DNA of 45,314 nucleotides from an uncultured Ruminococcus sp. (GTDB lineage: Bacteria; Bacillota; Clostridia; Oscillospirales; Ruminococcaceae): the NCBI GenBank assembly GCA_937926145.1, contig CALANW010000020.1, forward strand, positions 1-45,314, given 5' to 3'. The notes under the pieces were generated by a model that was not told the DNA's origin, ran no database searches, and worked only from the letters and a program-made list of their open reading frames with translations. The position numbers were made by a program, and so were the translations under genes. The stretch's first letter is position 1. Each line of letters opens with the position of its first letter. This document shows positions 8,605-15,918 of the stretch, in pieces.

Positions 8605-9691
8605 ACAGACAGTACAGAACCGTGAAAAATTCCGCATAAGAATTTCCAAGCGTGCAGAGGTCGGAACGAAAAAAGCGGTTCTTTTCCGTGCGGTCTCGGT
8701 CGCAGCGGCTATCATCGCAGGCGGACTTTTTATCCTTTGCATCGGCTACAATCCTTTCTCGGTCTATGGAACTATCATCAAGGGCGCATTCAGCACCTCA
8801 ATGGCATTTCAGGCGACCGTTAAGGTAATGATACCGCTTCTCATTTCGTCACTCGGCGTAACGCTGGCGTTCAAGATGAAGTTCTGGAACATCGGCGCAG
8901 AGGGGCAGATCATCGCAGGTGCGATATGTGCATCGTATTTTGCGCTTTTTCACGCCGATCTTCCGCATTTTCTTCTTATGATAATAATGTTTGTCGCAGG
9001 AATCATCGGCGGCGGTCTGTATGGACTTATCCCTGCATTTTTCAAGGCGAAATTCGGCACGAACGAAACACTTTTCACACTTATGCTCAATTATATCGCG
9101 CTTTATGTTATAGTTTGGCTTCGTGACGGCGCTTGGGCAGACCCCGAATCGGGCGGCTTCCCGAAAATTGCACGTTTCGTTTCAAATGCACAGCTCGACA
9201 AGGTAGGCGGAATACAGGTCGGATGGATAATCGGATTGATACTTACCGTTATCGTGTTTATTTACTTAAAATATACGAAGCACGGCTATGAGATAAGCGT
9301 TGTTTCCGAAAGCCACGCAACTGCGCGCTATGCAGGTATGAACCCGAAGAAGATTATGCTCCGCACGATGTTTTTCAGCGGTGCGGTCTGCGGCATCGCA
9401 GGTATGGTTCAGGCTACCGGTTCGGATATGACTCTTGCGACCTCTGTTGCAGGCGGTGTCGGCTTCACGGCTATCATCGTTGCTTGGCTCGCACAGCTTG
9501 AACCGATAGCAATTCTTATCGTTTCGTTCTTTTTCTCCGTTCTTGAAAAGGGAAGCAGCGTAATGCAGTCAACATTCGGACTTTCGACCTACTGCGCGGA
9601 CGTTCTTCAGGGAATTATCCTGTTCTTCGTGCTTGCGGGCGAGTTCTTCATTCGATATAAATTCGTTGTAAACGGAAAGGAGCGTAACTGA
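8597..9691 (+). CDS. Nucleoside-type ABC importer permease 1
   Basis: A 364-residue inner-membrane permease of the BPD_transp_2 family (NupP-like). A cytoplasmic N terminus of about 40 residues is followed by many hydrophobic segments. GEINQ-like family features appear as LAFKMKFWNIGAEGQIIAGA, with YAGMNPKK in the cytoplasmic loop and GGVGFTAIIVAWLAQL near the end. The ATG at 8597 overlaps the ATPase stop in ATGGCTGA, with GAGGAGG upstream. The gene lies between the ATPase and the second permease, so the three form one importer. Branched-chain amino-acid permeases are distant relatives; this sequence fits the nucleoside branch better. Confidence 0.85.
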   Translation: MAEQTVQNREKFRIRISKRAEVGTKKAVLFRAVSVAAAIIAGGLFILCIGYNPFSVYGTIIKGAFSTSMAFQATVKVMIPLLISSLGVTLAFKMKFWNIGAEGQIIAGAICASYFALFHADLPHFLLMIIMFVAGIIGGGLYGLIPAFFKAKFGTNETLFTLMLNYIALYVIVWLRDGAWADPESGGFPKIARFVSNAQLDKVGGIQVGWIIGLILTVIVFIYLKYTKHGYEISVVSESHATARYAGMNPKKIMLRTMFFSGAVCGIAGMVQATGSDMTLATSVAGGVGFTAIIVAWLAQLEPIAILIVSFFFSVLEKGSSVMQSTFGLSTYCADVLQGIILFFVLAGEFFIRYKFVVNGKERN

Positions 9692-10647
9692 TGGATATGT
9701 TTATCAACTTTCTCGTTGCGGCAGTTCTTGCAGGCGCTTCGCTTCTGTACGGAACGGTCGGAGAGATAATCAATCAGAAATCGGGTCATCTGAACCTCGG
9801 CGTTGAGGGTATGATGGCTATAGGCGCGTGTGCAGGCTTTATGGCAGGCTACCGCTTCGACAGCCTCATTATTGCTATAATCGCAGCGTTCCTTTCGGGC
9901 GCGGCTGCTGCACTCATTTACGCGGTTCTGACGGTAACATTTATGGCTGACCAGAATGTTACGGGGCTTACGCTGACCATTTTCGGCTGCGGACTTTCCA
10001 ACTTCATCGGCGAATATAACATCACACGTTCGGAAACGGGCAACCTTAAGCTCCCCGAGCATATTATGTCGCAGCTCAGAAACATTCATATTCCCGTTCT
10101 GAGTGATATTCCCGTTGTAGGAAAGCTGCTTTTCTCCTACAATATCTTCATCTATCTTGGTGTTATAATCGCAATTATAGTGTATATTTATCTTTTCAAG
10201 ACAAAAACGGGACTTAACCTGCGTACTATCGGTGAAAATCCTGCGGCTGCCGATGCGGTCGGAATACACGTTGTCCGCAGCAAGTACATCAACCTGCTTA
10301 TCGGCGGCGGAATTTGCGGAATCGGCGGAGCTTACTGCTCAATGATCGTCTGTGGCGGCGTATGGATGAGCGACAGTGTAAACGGAATGGGCTGGATATC
10401 TGTTGCGCTCGTTATCTTTGCAGCGTGGAGTCCACTCAAAGCTATCGGCGGAAGCCTTGTTTTCGGCGCATTCAGCGTTCTGAAATACTATATGCCGAAG
10501 TCGGTTATAACGCTCCCGAACGCTTTCTATGATATGCTCCCGTTCGTTATCACGGCACTTATCCTCGTCATCACATCCGTAAGAAAGAACAAGGGCAGAA
10601 TGCAGCCTGCTTCCTGCGGCGTGAACTATTTCCGTGAGGAAAGATAA
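9691..10647 (+). CDS. Nucleoside-type ABC importer permease 2
   Basis: A 318-residue inner-membrane permease of the BPD_transp_2 family (NupQ-like). It shows the family motif LLYGTVGEIINQKSGHLNLG, then VEGMMAIGA, the loop TIGENPAAADAVGI and a C-terminal GWISVALVIFAAWSP. Its ATG overlaps the previous stop (TGATG), and AAAGGAG lies 7 nt upstream. With the preceding ATPase and permease it completes the membrane part of the importer. The usual BmpA-type substrate-binding lipoprotein is not encoded beside it, so it must come from elsewhere in the genome. Confidence 0.85.
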   Translation: MDMFINFLVAAVLAGASLLYGTVGEIINQKSGHLNLGVEGMMAIGACAGFMAGYRFDSLIIAIIAAFLSGAAAALIYAVLTVTFMADQNVTGLTLTIFGCGLSNFIGEYNITRSETGNLKLPEHIMSQLRNIHIPVLSDIPVVGKLLFSYNIFIYLGVIIAIIVYIYLFKTKTGLNLRTIGENPAAADAVGIHVVRSKYINLLIGGGICGIGGAYCSMIVCGGVWMSDSVNGMGWISVALVIFAAWSPLKAIGGSLVFGAFSVLKYYMPKSVITLPNAFYDMLPFVITALILVITSVRKNKGRMQPASCGVNYFREER

Positions 10648-11100
10648 ATGCTGTTGAGAAGCTACCGTTCCGCCGACTGCGAAGAAATGGCGAAGCTGTT
10701 TTATGACACCGTACACGAAGTAAACATACGGGACTACACGGCTGAACAGGTCAACGCATGGGCGGACGGAAACATCGACCTCGCGGCGTGGGACAAATCA
10801 TTCACGGAGCATTACACGGTCGTTGCCGAAGAAAACGGCGTTATTGTCGGCTTCGGTGACATTACCGAGGGCGGTTATCTCGACCGCCTATATGTTCACA
10901 AGGACTATCAGCGCAAAGGCGTTGCGACTGCGATATGCGATGCGTTGGAAAGCTATCCCGACACGGACGAGCTGACGGTTCACGCTTCAATTACTGCGAA
11001 GCCGTTCTTCATTTCGAGGGGGTACTCTGTTGTAAAGAAGCAGGAAGTTGTTCGCAGGGGAGTAGTGCTTACGAATTTTGTAATGAAAAAAATGCGGTAA
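10648..11100 (+). CDS. GNAT-family N-acetyltransferase
   Basis: A 150-residue acyl-CoA-dependent acetyltransferase of the GNAT fold. The acetyl-CoA-binding region is LDRLYVHKDYQRKGVATAICDALE (about residues 71-94), containing the Q/RxxGxA-type pyrophosphate loop QRKGVA. The C-terminal AKPFFISRGYSVVKKQE matches the conserved beta-strand end of small YafP/ElaA-like members. It begins directly after the stop of permease 2, so it is translated from the same mRNA, with GAGGAAAG as ribosome binding site. The substrate is unknown; the position behind a nucleoside importer is not strong evidence of a linked role. It ends in a terminator that includes its stop codon. Confidence 0.85.
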   Translation: MLLRSYRSADCEEMAKLFYDTVHEVNIRDYTAEQVNAWADGNIDLAAWDKSFTEHYTVVAEENGVIVGFGDITEGGYLDRLYVHKDYQRKGVATAICDALESYPDTDELTVHASITAKPFFISRGYSVVKKQEVVRRGVVLTNFVMKKMR

Positions 11101-11126
11101 CTGTTTTTGAGCAGTTACCGCTTTTT
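11094..11126 (+). terminator. Rho-independent terminator of the ABC-GNAT operon
   Basis: GCGGTAACTG (11094-11103) pairs with CAGTTACCGC (11112-11121), followed by TTTTT. The GNAT stop codon is part of the left arm. Confidence 0.85.
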
Positions 11127-11288
11127 CAGACCGTCAAAAAAGTACATTTCATTTATAAAGATTGACGAAAAAGAATTTTATGACTTGATGCTAAAAGAAG
11201 AACCGCCATTCATATCCCGTAGGCGCTAAACGTTCGTCGCTTTGCTCCTCACGTTTATTTGCCGAGGATAGTTGTTCCGAACATAAGG
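11127..11288. other. Intergenic stretch without a gene
   Basis: Together with the two structured elements that follow, this is part of a 429-bp gap between the GNAT gene and malQ. I see no convincing ORF. AAACG (11228-11232) and CGTTT (11252-11256), with GGC and GCC outside them, can form a weak hairpin; nothing else stands out. Confidence 0.5.
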
Positions 11289-11371
11289 AAAAAGCGCAAT
11301 TCACATTTATGGCTTTTCAAAACTGATTTCTCATTTTCTGTTTTTACCTTTTTATGTGAATTGCGCTTTTT
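11289..11371. terminator. Long-loop inverted repeat downstream of malQ
   Basis: AAAAAGCGCAATTCACAT (11289-11306) and ATGTGAATTGCGCTTTTT (11354-11371) form a perfect 18-bp inverted repeat around a 47-nt pyrimidine-rich loop. A-runs and T-runs at both ends would let it terminate transcription in either direction. The long loop is unusual for a plain terminator. Confidence 0.6.
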
Positions 11372-11422
11372 GGATTTGTTGGTGATTACGCTGTTGCGGC
11401 AGTGCTTTAGTTGTTAGTTTAA

Positions 11423-11473
11423 GGTGTTTCGCTCTCTGCGGAGAGCGACCAAGGGCTTTGCCCTCTGGACACC
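11423..11473 (-). ncRNA. Compact three-way-junction RNA-like structure in the malQ 3' region
   Basis: GGTGT (11423-11427) pairs with ACACC (11469-11473). Inside are two perfect hairpins: CGCTCTC/GAGAGCG (11430-11436 with 11441-11447, tetraloop TGCG) and AGGGC/GCCCT (11452-11456 with 11460-11464). It is GC-rich against its surroundings and would be transcribed as part of the malQ 3' region. It could be a repeat, a processing signal or a terminator relative. The strand is assumed from malQ. Confidence 0.4.
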
Positions 11474-11529
11474 CACCACCCTTTGAAAAGCGTGGACGTA
11501 AACTTTCGTTTTGGTGTGTTTTATATACT

Positions 11530-13053
11530 TTACGCCTTTTTTACCTTGACCTTTTTCGCCGCGGGGATACGGAAGAAATTCTCCGCATACTTTCTTATAC
11601 GCTTTGAAAGTTCGGGGGAAAGGTCGCCGTCTTTTAAGCGCCATGCCCAGTTTCCGCCGCCTATGGTCGAGGGGATATTCATTCTTGCTTCCGAGCCGAG
11701 TTCAAGGTAATCCTGCATCTGAATAATCACGAGGTCTGAGATGCTTGCGAACGCTGTACGGATAAGTCCGCCGCACACGCCCTCTTTTTTGTTAAGTCCC
11801 ATATACTTTTTAGCAAACTTTCTGTCGGCTTTTTCGAGTGAATCGTACCAGCCCATTGCTGTATCGTTATCGTGTGTGCCGATATATGTAACGCTGTTGC
11901 GGACATAATTATGGGGGAGATAATTGCTGTCCTGTTTGCCGTAAAATGCAAATTCAAGGACGTTCATTCCGGGGTAGCCTGCGTCTTTGAGCATCTGTTT
12001 TACCTCGTCCGTGAGGAAACCGAGGTCTTCGGCAACGAGCTTTACATCGCCGAGTTCTGCTTTTATCGCATTGAAAAGCTTCATTGACGGGCCTTTGAGC
12101 CACTCGCCGTTTTCAGCGGTCTTATCCTCGGCAGGAATTGCGTAGAAGCTTTCAAAGCCTCTGAAATGGTCGATTCTTGTAAGGTCGAAAAGCTTTGCGG
12201 AATATTCAACTCTTGATATCCACCAGACGAAGCCGTCTTTCTCCATTTTGTCCCAGTCATAGAGCGGATTGCCCCAAAGCTGACCTGTAGGGGAAAAGTC
12301 ATCGGGAGGGCAGCCTGCGACCTTTATCGGGCGGCGGTCTTCATCGAGCATAAAAAGCTCGGGATTTGCCCAGATATCGGAGCTGTCCATCGAAACATAG
12401 ATCGGCATATCACCGTAAATTTTTATTCCGTTCTTGTTTGCGTAGGCTTTGAGTGCGAAATACTGCTTGAAAAATTCATACTGCATAAATTTCCAGCAGA
12501 GAATATCGTCCGAAAGCTCCGTTGAATAGCGTTCAACAGCTTCGGCTTCGCGCAGGCGGATATCATCGTCCCATTCCGTCCACATTACTTGGCGGTTCAG
12601 ATATTTGAGCGACATAAAAAGCGCATAATCATCGAGCCAAAAGCCGTTTTCCGAGCAGAAACGCTTGAAATCAAGCATATCTGCGGAGTTTGTGTTCGTG
12701 AAAAAGCTTGCGGCAGCTTTCTGCAATATCACATATTTGAAGCTGAAAAGCTGCGCATAATCGGCAAAATGCTCCTTATGTAAAAGCACCTTGAGGTCGT
12801 GATCGTCCGAGTTAAGCAGACCGTCCTCAATGAGCATATCAAGGTCGATGAGCAGGGGATTTCCTGCGTAAGCGGAGTAGCTCTGATAAGGCGAGTCGCC
12901 GTAACCTGTTGGGCCAACGGGGAGTATCTGCCAGTATTCCTGACCGCTTTTTTTCAAAAAATCCACAAATTCGTAGGCTTCTTTGCCAAGAGTTCCTATG
13001 CCGTAATTGCTCGGCAATGAGGAAATATGAAGTAAAATTCCGCAGCTATGCAT
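11530..13053 (-). CDS. malQ: 4-alpha-glucanotransferase (amylomaltase, GH77)
   Basis: A 507-residue cytoplasmic GH77 enzyme that transfers alpha-1,4-glucan segments between maltooligosaccharides, releasing glucose and making longer chains for phosphorolysis. Typical motifs are present: HISSLPSNYGIGTLG at the N terminus, EYWQILPVGPTGYGDSPYQS, KIYGDMPIYVSMDSSDIWAN, TRIDHFRGFESFYAIP (nucleophile region), LVAEDLGFLTDEV (acid/base region) and GTHDNDTAMGWY. Length is normal for MalQ. ATG 13053 is chosen because AAAGGA lies about 9 nt upstream; a TTG three codons earlier is less suitable. The gene is transcribed from a promoter near 13330-13302 through a long fold-back leader. No maltose transporter or glycogen phosphorylase is adjacent. 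Confidence 0.95.
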   Translation of the reverse strand: MHSCGILLHISSLPSNYGIGTLGKEAYEFVDFLKKSGQEYWQILPVGPTGYGDSPYQSYSAYAGNPLLIDLDMLIEDGLLNSDDHDLKVLLHKEHFADYAQLFSFKYVILQKAAASFFTNTNSADMLDFKRFCSENGFWLDDYALFMSLKYLNRQVMWTEWDDDIRLREAEAVERYSTELSDDILCWKFMQYEFFKQYFALKAYANKNGIKIYGDMPIYVSMDSSDIWANPELFMLDEDRRPIKVAGCPPDDFSPTGQLWGNPLYDWDKMEKDGFVWWISRVEYSAKLFDLTRIDHFRGFESFYAIPAEDKTAENGEWLKGPSMKLFNAIKAELGDVKLVAEDLGFLTDEVKQMLKDAGYPGMNVLEFAFYGKQDSNYLPHNYVRNSVTYIGTHDNDTAMGWYDSLEKADRKFAKKYMGLNKKEGVCGGLIRTAFASISDLVIIQMQDYLELGSEARMNIPSTIGGGNWAWRLKDGDLSPELSKRIRKYAENFFRIPAAKKVKVKKA

Positions 13054-13117
13054 AAAAATCAATCCTTTGAAAATAATATTTTATGGTTTTCGCAGTTAGA
13101 GTTTGTTGCTTACAGAG

Positions 13118-13295
13118 GGAACCTCAAAAAATCTCCCTCACGGCAAATTTTCTACGACTTTGCGCATCTTCCGCGTTAGCGAAACTTGAAATACATTCGG
13201 AATGTATTCCGTAGTATTATACTGCGTTTCGCTGCCTTGAAGCTGCGCAAAGTCCCAACGAAAATTTGCCCGTGTTCCGATTTCTTGAGAACCCC
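13118..13295 (-). repeat. About 178-bp fold-back forming the malQ 5' leader
   Basis: The two halves are inverted copies of each other. Pairs matched on the opposite arm include CTCAAAAAATC with GATTTCTTGAG, GGCAAATTTTC with GAAAATTTGCC, GACTTTGCGCA with TGCGCAAAGTC, and AGCGAAAC with GTTTCGCT. The centre carries a smaller hairpin, AATACATTCGGAATGTATT. The right end coincides with the transcription start predicted from the malQ promoter (13302-13330), so nearly the whole leader would be this hairpin. It may be a mobile fold-back repeat or a structured leader. The remaining parts of the malQ-to-miniprotein gap (13054-13117 and 13331-13405) show nothing else. Confidence 0.6.
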
Positions 13296-13301
13296 TAAAA
13301 T

Positions 13302-13330
13302 ATTATACACTATCTTTGTCATAAATTCAA
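13302..13330 (-). promoter_or_regulatory. Sigma-A-type promoter for malQ
   Basis: Read on the minus strand, TTGAAT (13330-13325) and TATAAT (13307-13302) are 17 bp apart. Transcription would begin near 13295, at the edge of the fold-back. Confidence 0.65.
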
Positions 13331-13405
13331 GGATAAGGCGCAAATTTTTCCGTTACCGCGAAAACATATCAATTTTATGCGAATCATCGCAAAAGGAGAA
13401 CTTTT

Positions 13406-13549
13406 ATGAACAAGCAGAATAATCAGCAGAACCAGCAGAATAACCAGCAAAACAACAATCAGCAGCAGAACCAGCAGAATAATCAGCAGCAGAACAACAA
13501 GCAGCAGAATCAGAACCAGAATCAGCAGCAGAACAGAAACTTCAGATAA
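13406..13549 (+). CDS. 47-residue Gln/Asn-rich miniprotein
   Basis: A small ORF with a good ribosome binding site (AAAAGGAG ending 7 nt before ATG 13406) and its own terminator. The product has 47 residues, of which 22 are Gln and 19 Asn; the others are Met1, two Lys, two Arg and one Phe. It has no membrane segment, cysteine or signal peptide. The sequence resembles prion-like low-complexity domains and, loosely, Gln/Asn-rich gamma-type small acid-soluble spore proteins of Bacillus, but I cannot assign it. Asn codons vary (AAC and AAT), which suggests selection on protein rather than simple DNA slippage. No clear vegetative promoter is visible upstream. Confidence 0.6.
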   Translation: MNKQNNQQNQQNNQQNNNQQQNQQNNQQQNNKQQNQNQNQQQNRNFR

Positions 13550-13578
13550 CAATTTCCGAAAAAGATCTGCAAAACAGA

Positions 13579-13618
13579 AAAGCAGTGCCGTTCAGATGAG
13601 CAGCACTGCTTTGTTTTT
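13579..13618. terminator. Bidirectional terminator between the Q/N miniprotein and the FtsA-like gene
   Basis: AAAGCAGTGC (13579-13588) pairs with GCACTGCTTT (13603-13612), followed by GTTTTTAT on the + strand. On the minus strand it is followed by TTTTCTGTTTT, so it serves both convergent genes. Confidence 0.8.
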
Positions 13619-15905
13619 ATTTGTCAGCCCAACGGATAACAACAATATCTCCGTCGTTTATCTTGTCCATAAAGCTTGCGTTTTTGCCGTTGACTGTGGT
13701 TATCATATCTCCGCTCGGAGGAGGGTTGTCAAGGTCAATATCAGCTATCGACATAAGCTCGATGAATTCGTGCGGCGCGTTGTTCGGACGTGGTGGGAGA
13801 ATAACGCTCTTGCCGTTGAGAACAACGTAGAAATTTGCGTTTGAATCGGTCGTCGCAGGCTTTTCGGGTTCGCTCTGCATCGGAGCATCAACGGGAACGG
13901 AGTAATCGATCTTGACCTCGCTTCGCTCCGCAACGGCTTTGGCAATCCTGCCCTCACGCGCACTGTCGGTAATTATCTTGTCAGCCGTGATGATATCATC
14001 ATCGGCACGAAGAATATAATCGAAGCTGAGCTGCTTTCCGCCCTTGAAGAATCCGACAGCCTCCGAATCGAACGGCAGAAGTCCCATAAGGTCGCCGAGC
14101 GTGTCCGTTTCGTTGATGATGACCTTGTCATTGTTCTGTATGTCGTAGTCCTTGCCGACAGGCTTTCCGTTGACCGCTGCGGTGATGCCGATAGTGTACT
14201 TCACGCCGTCAACCATAACGGTCTTGTCGGAGAGTTCACCCGCAATATCGGAGATGTTCACATTCGCGTCAATTCCGCTTTCCGCAGGAACAAATTCGAT
14301 AACGTCACCCTGCTTTACAGTCTGGTCGAGCGAAACGGGAAGTCCGTTGAGGGTTATCTGACCCGGAACGGCAAAAGTGCCCTTCATGAGCTGACGTTCG
14401 CCGTTGAGCGTAAAGGTAAGGCTTCTGCCCGAGCGTCCGATTATCTGATTTGTTTTGAAGCCTGCCATAACGAGCATATCGGCAATGCTGACGGAGCGCG
14501 TGTCGAAGATACGCATTTTCTTGCCGTTGAGAGTTACAACGGAGAAGTCATAACCCTTGTTGACAACGGCTGTCACGCCGATGCCGATAGGCGTTACATA
14601 TTCAGGACCGCCGATGCCCGTCCTGCCGAGGTCGATGTTCTTGTAAGCGTTCTTTCCGCCGACAGCAACACGCTCTTTCGGTATCGAAAGCTTTTCTGCG
14701 ACCGCCGCCGAAAGGTTCGGGATAAGGCTTCCGCCGCCGACAAGGAATACAGCGGCAGGGGATTGTCCGCCGTTGGCGTTTATAATGCTCTCGGAAATAT
14801 TTGACGAAAGCGAGCCGACAGCAGGTTCAAGGCTCTTGAAAAATTCTTCCGCCGTGACGGTTTTCTCAAAGCCCAAAATATCGGTGAATTTTATTGTATC
14901 ATTTTTTGAAGCGGAAATTTTCATCTTTTCCGCCGTTTCAAAATCGACTATGTAGCTGCGAATGACCTCTTCGGTTATCTCGTCGCCTGCAACGGTGGAC
15001 ATTGCATAAGCCACGATGCTGCCGTTCTGCGATATTGCAATATCGGACGTTCCTGCGCCGATATCGACGAGCGCAATGTTGATAAGACGAACTTCGGGCG
15101 GGATTATAACGTTCATCGCCGCGATAGGTTCGAGCGTAAGGCTCGTAACTTCGAGCTTGTTCATATCCATTACGGAATAAAGGCTCTCGACAACAACATT
15201 CGGGAGAAAGGCTGCGATAAGCTCGACTTTGACCTTTTTGCCCTTGTGTCCGATGAGATTTTTTATCTTGTAATCGTCAAGAAAATAGTTCACGACCGTG
15301 TGACCAACGCAGTAGAAAACGAGGCTGCCGTTTTTCATCTTTTTGTCAAGCTCATTCTGTGCTTTAAACACGGTTTCGACCTCGAACGATTTTACAGCCT
15401 CTTCGGTGATAGCTTCTTTGTCATCAATGTCGAATTCAAGCTCAGTCCGCTGAGTTTTGAGCGCGCGTCCTGCGGCTGCGATAGCGACTTTTGAAAGAGC
15501 AACGCCCGTCTTTTCTTCAAGCTTATTTTTAACAAGCTTTACGACCCTTGCGACCTCGGCAATGTCTTCGATCTGACCGTCTATCATTGCTCGCTGGGTG
15601 TGCGCGTACTCGCTGTAAGCCGTAACGGAGAAAACTCCGTCAACGATGCTGCCGAGAACGCCGATAACGTTTCGCGTTCCGATATCGAGCGCGAAAATTT
15701 CGTTTGCAGCCTGCTTGCGAAGTTTTTTTGCAGGAGCTTTTTTAGTCGTCTTTGAAGTTTTGGAAGAAGCTGCTGCCGATTTTTTTGGTGCTGCGGCTTT
15801 TGTGTTCGAGCGCGTGGATTTAGCAGCGGATTTAGCTGTATCGGCAGTCTTTTTTTCTGTTTTTGCTGTCTTTTCTTCGGTGTGTTCGGGAGCTGTTTTC
15901 GGCAT
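13617..15905 (-). CDS. Long FtsA/PilM-like actin-fold protein with C-terminal beta-rich extension
   Basis: A 762-residue protein of the FtsA/PilM actin-like ATPase group. Residues 1-67 are a basic Lys/Ala/Thr-rich low-complexity tail. The actin-fold domain follows, with phosphate-1 ALDIGTRNVIGVLG, an SHS2-like insertion near 110-250, phosphate-2 LVDIGAGTSDIAIS and the adenosine motif FLVGGGSLIPN. From about residue 470 there is a further 290-residue region rich in NGK/NGE beta-turns (LNGKKMRIFD, LNGERQLMKG, VNGKPVGKD, LNGKSVILPP, VNGKNASFMD), ending in NDGDIVVIRW, which resembles beta-grasp domains. True FtsA is about 420 residues with a C-terminal amphipathic helix, which I do not see here. 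AAAGGA precedes the ATG, overlapping the end of the upstream RCK gene. The role is unknown; a cytoskeletal or envelope scaffold is plausible. Confidence 0.75.
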   Translation of the reverse strand: MPKTAPEHTEEKTAKTEKKTADTAKSAAKSTRSNTKAAAPKKSAAASSKTSKTTKKAPAKKLRKQAANEIFALDIGTRNVIGVLGSIVDGVFSVTAYSEYAHTQRAMIDGQIEDIAEVARVVKLVKNKLEEKTGVALSKVAIAAAGRALKTQRTELEFDIDDKEAITEEAVKSFEVETVFKAQNELDKKMKNGSLVFYCVGHTVVNYFLDDYKIKNLIGHKGKKVKVELIAAFLPNVVVESLYSVMDMNKLEVTSLTLEPIAAMNVIIPPEVRLINIALVDIGAGTSDIAISQNGSIVAYAMSTVAGDEITEEVIRSYIVDFETAEKMKISASKNDTIKFTDILGFEKTVTAEEFFKSLEPAVGSLSSNISESIINANGGQSPAAVFLVGGGSLIPNLSAAVAEKLSIPKERVAVGGKNAYKNIDLGRTGIGGPEYVTPIGIGVTAVVNKGYDFSVVTLNGKKMRIFDTRSVSIADMLVMAGFKTNQIIGRSGRSLTFTLNGERQLMKGTFAVPGQITLNGLPVSLDQTVKQGDVIEFVPAESGIDANVNISDIAGELSDKTVMVDGVKYTIGITAAVNGKPVGKDYDIQNNDKVIINETDTLGDLMGLLPFDSEAVGFFKGGKQLSFDYILRADDDIITADKIITDSAREGRIAKAVAERSEVKIDYSVPVDAPMQSEPEKPATTDSNANFYVVLNGKSVILPPRPNNAPHEFIELMSIADIDLDNPPPSGDMITTVNGKNASFMDKINDGDIVVIRWADK

Positions 15906-15918
15906 TGTTATCAGTCCT

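Noticed and set aside
13415..13540. Repeated CAGCAGAA-type units, considered as a CRISPR array or microsatellite
   Set aside because: There are no unique spacers of regular length; the units are Gln/Asn codons inside a framed ORF with a ribosome binding site.
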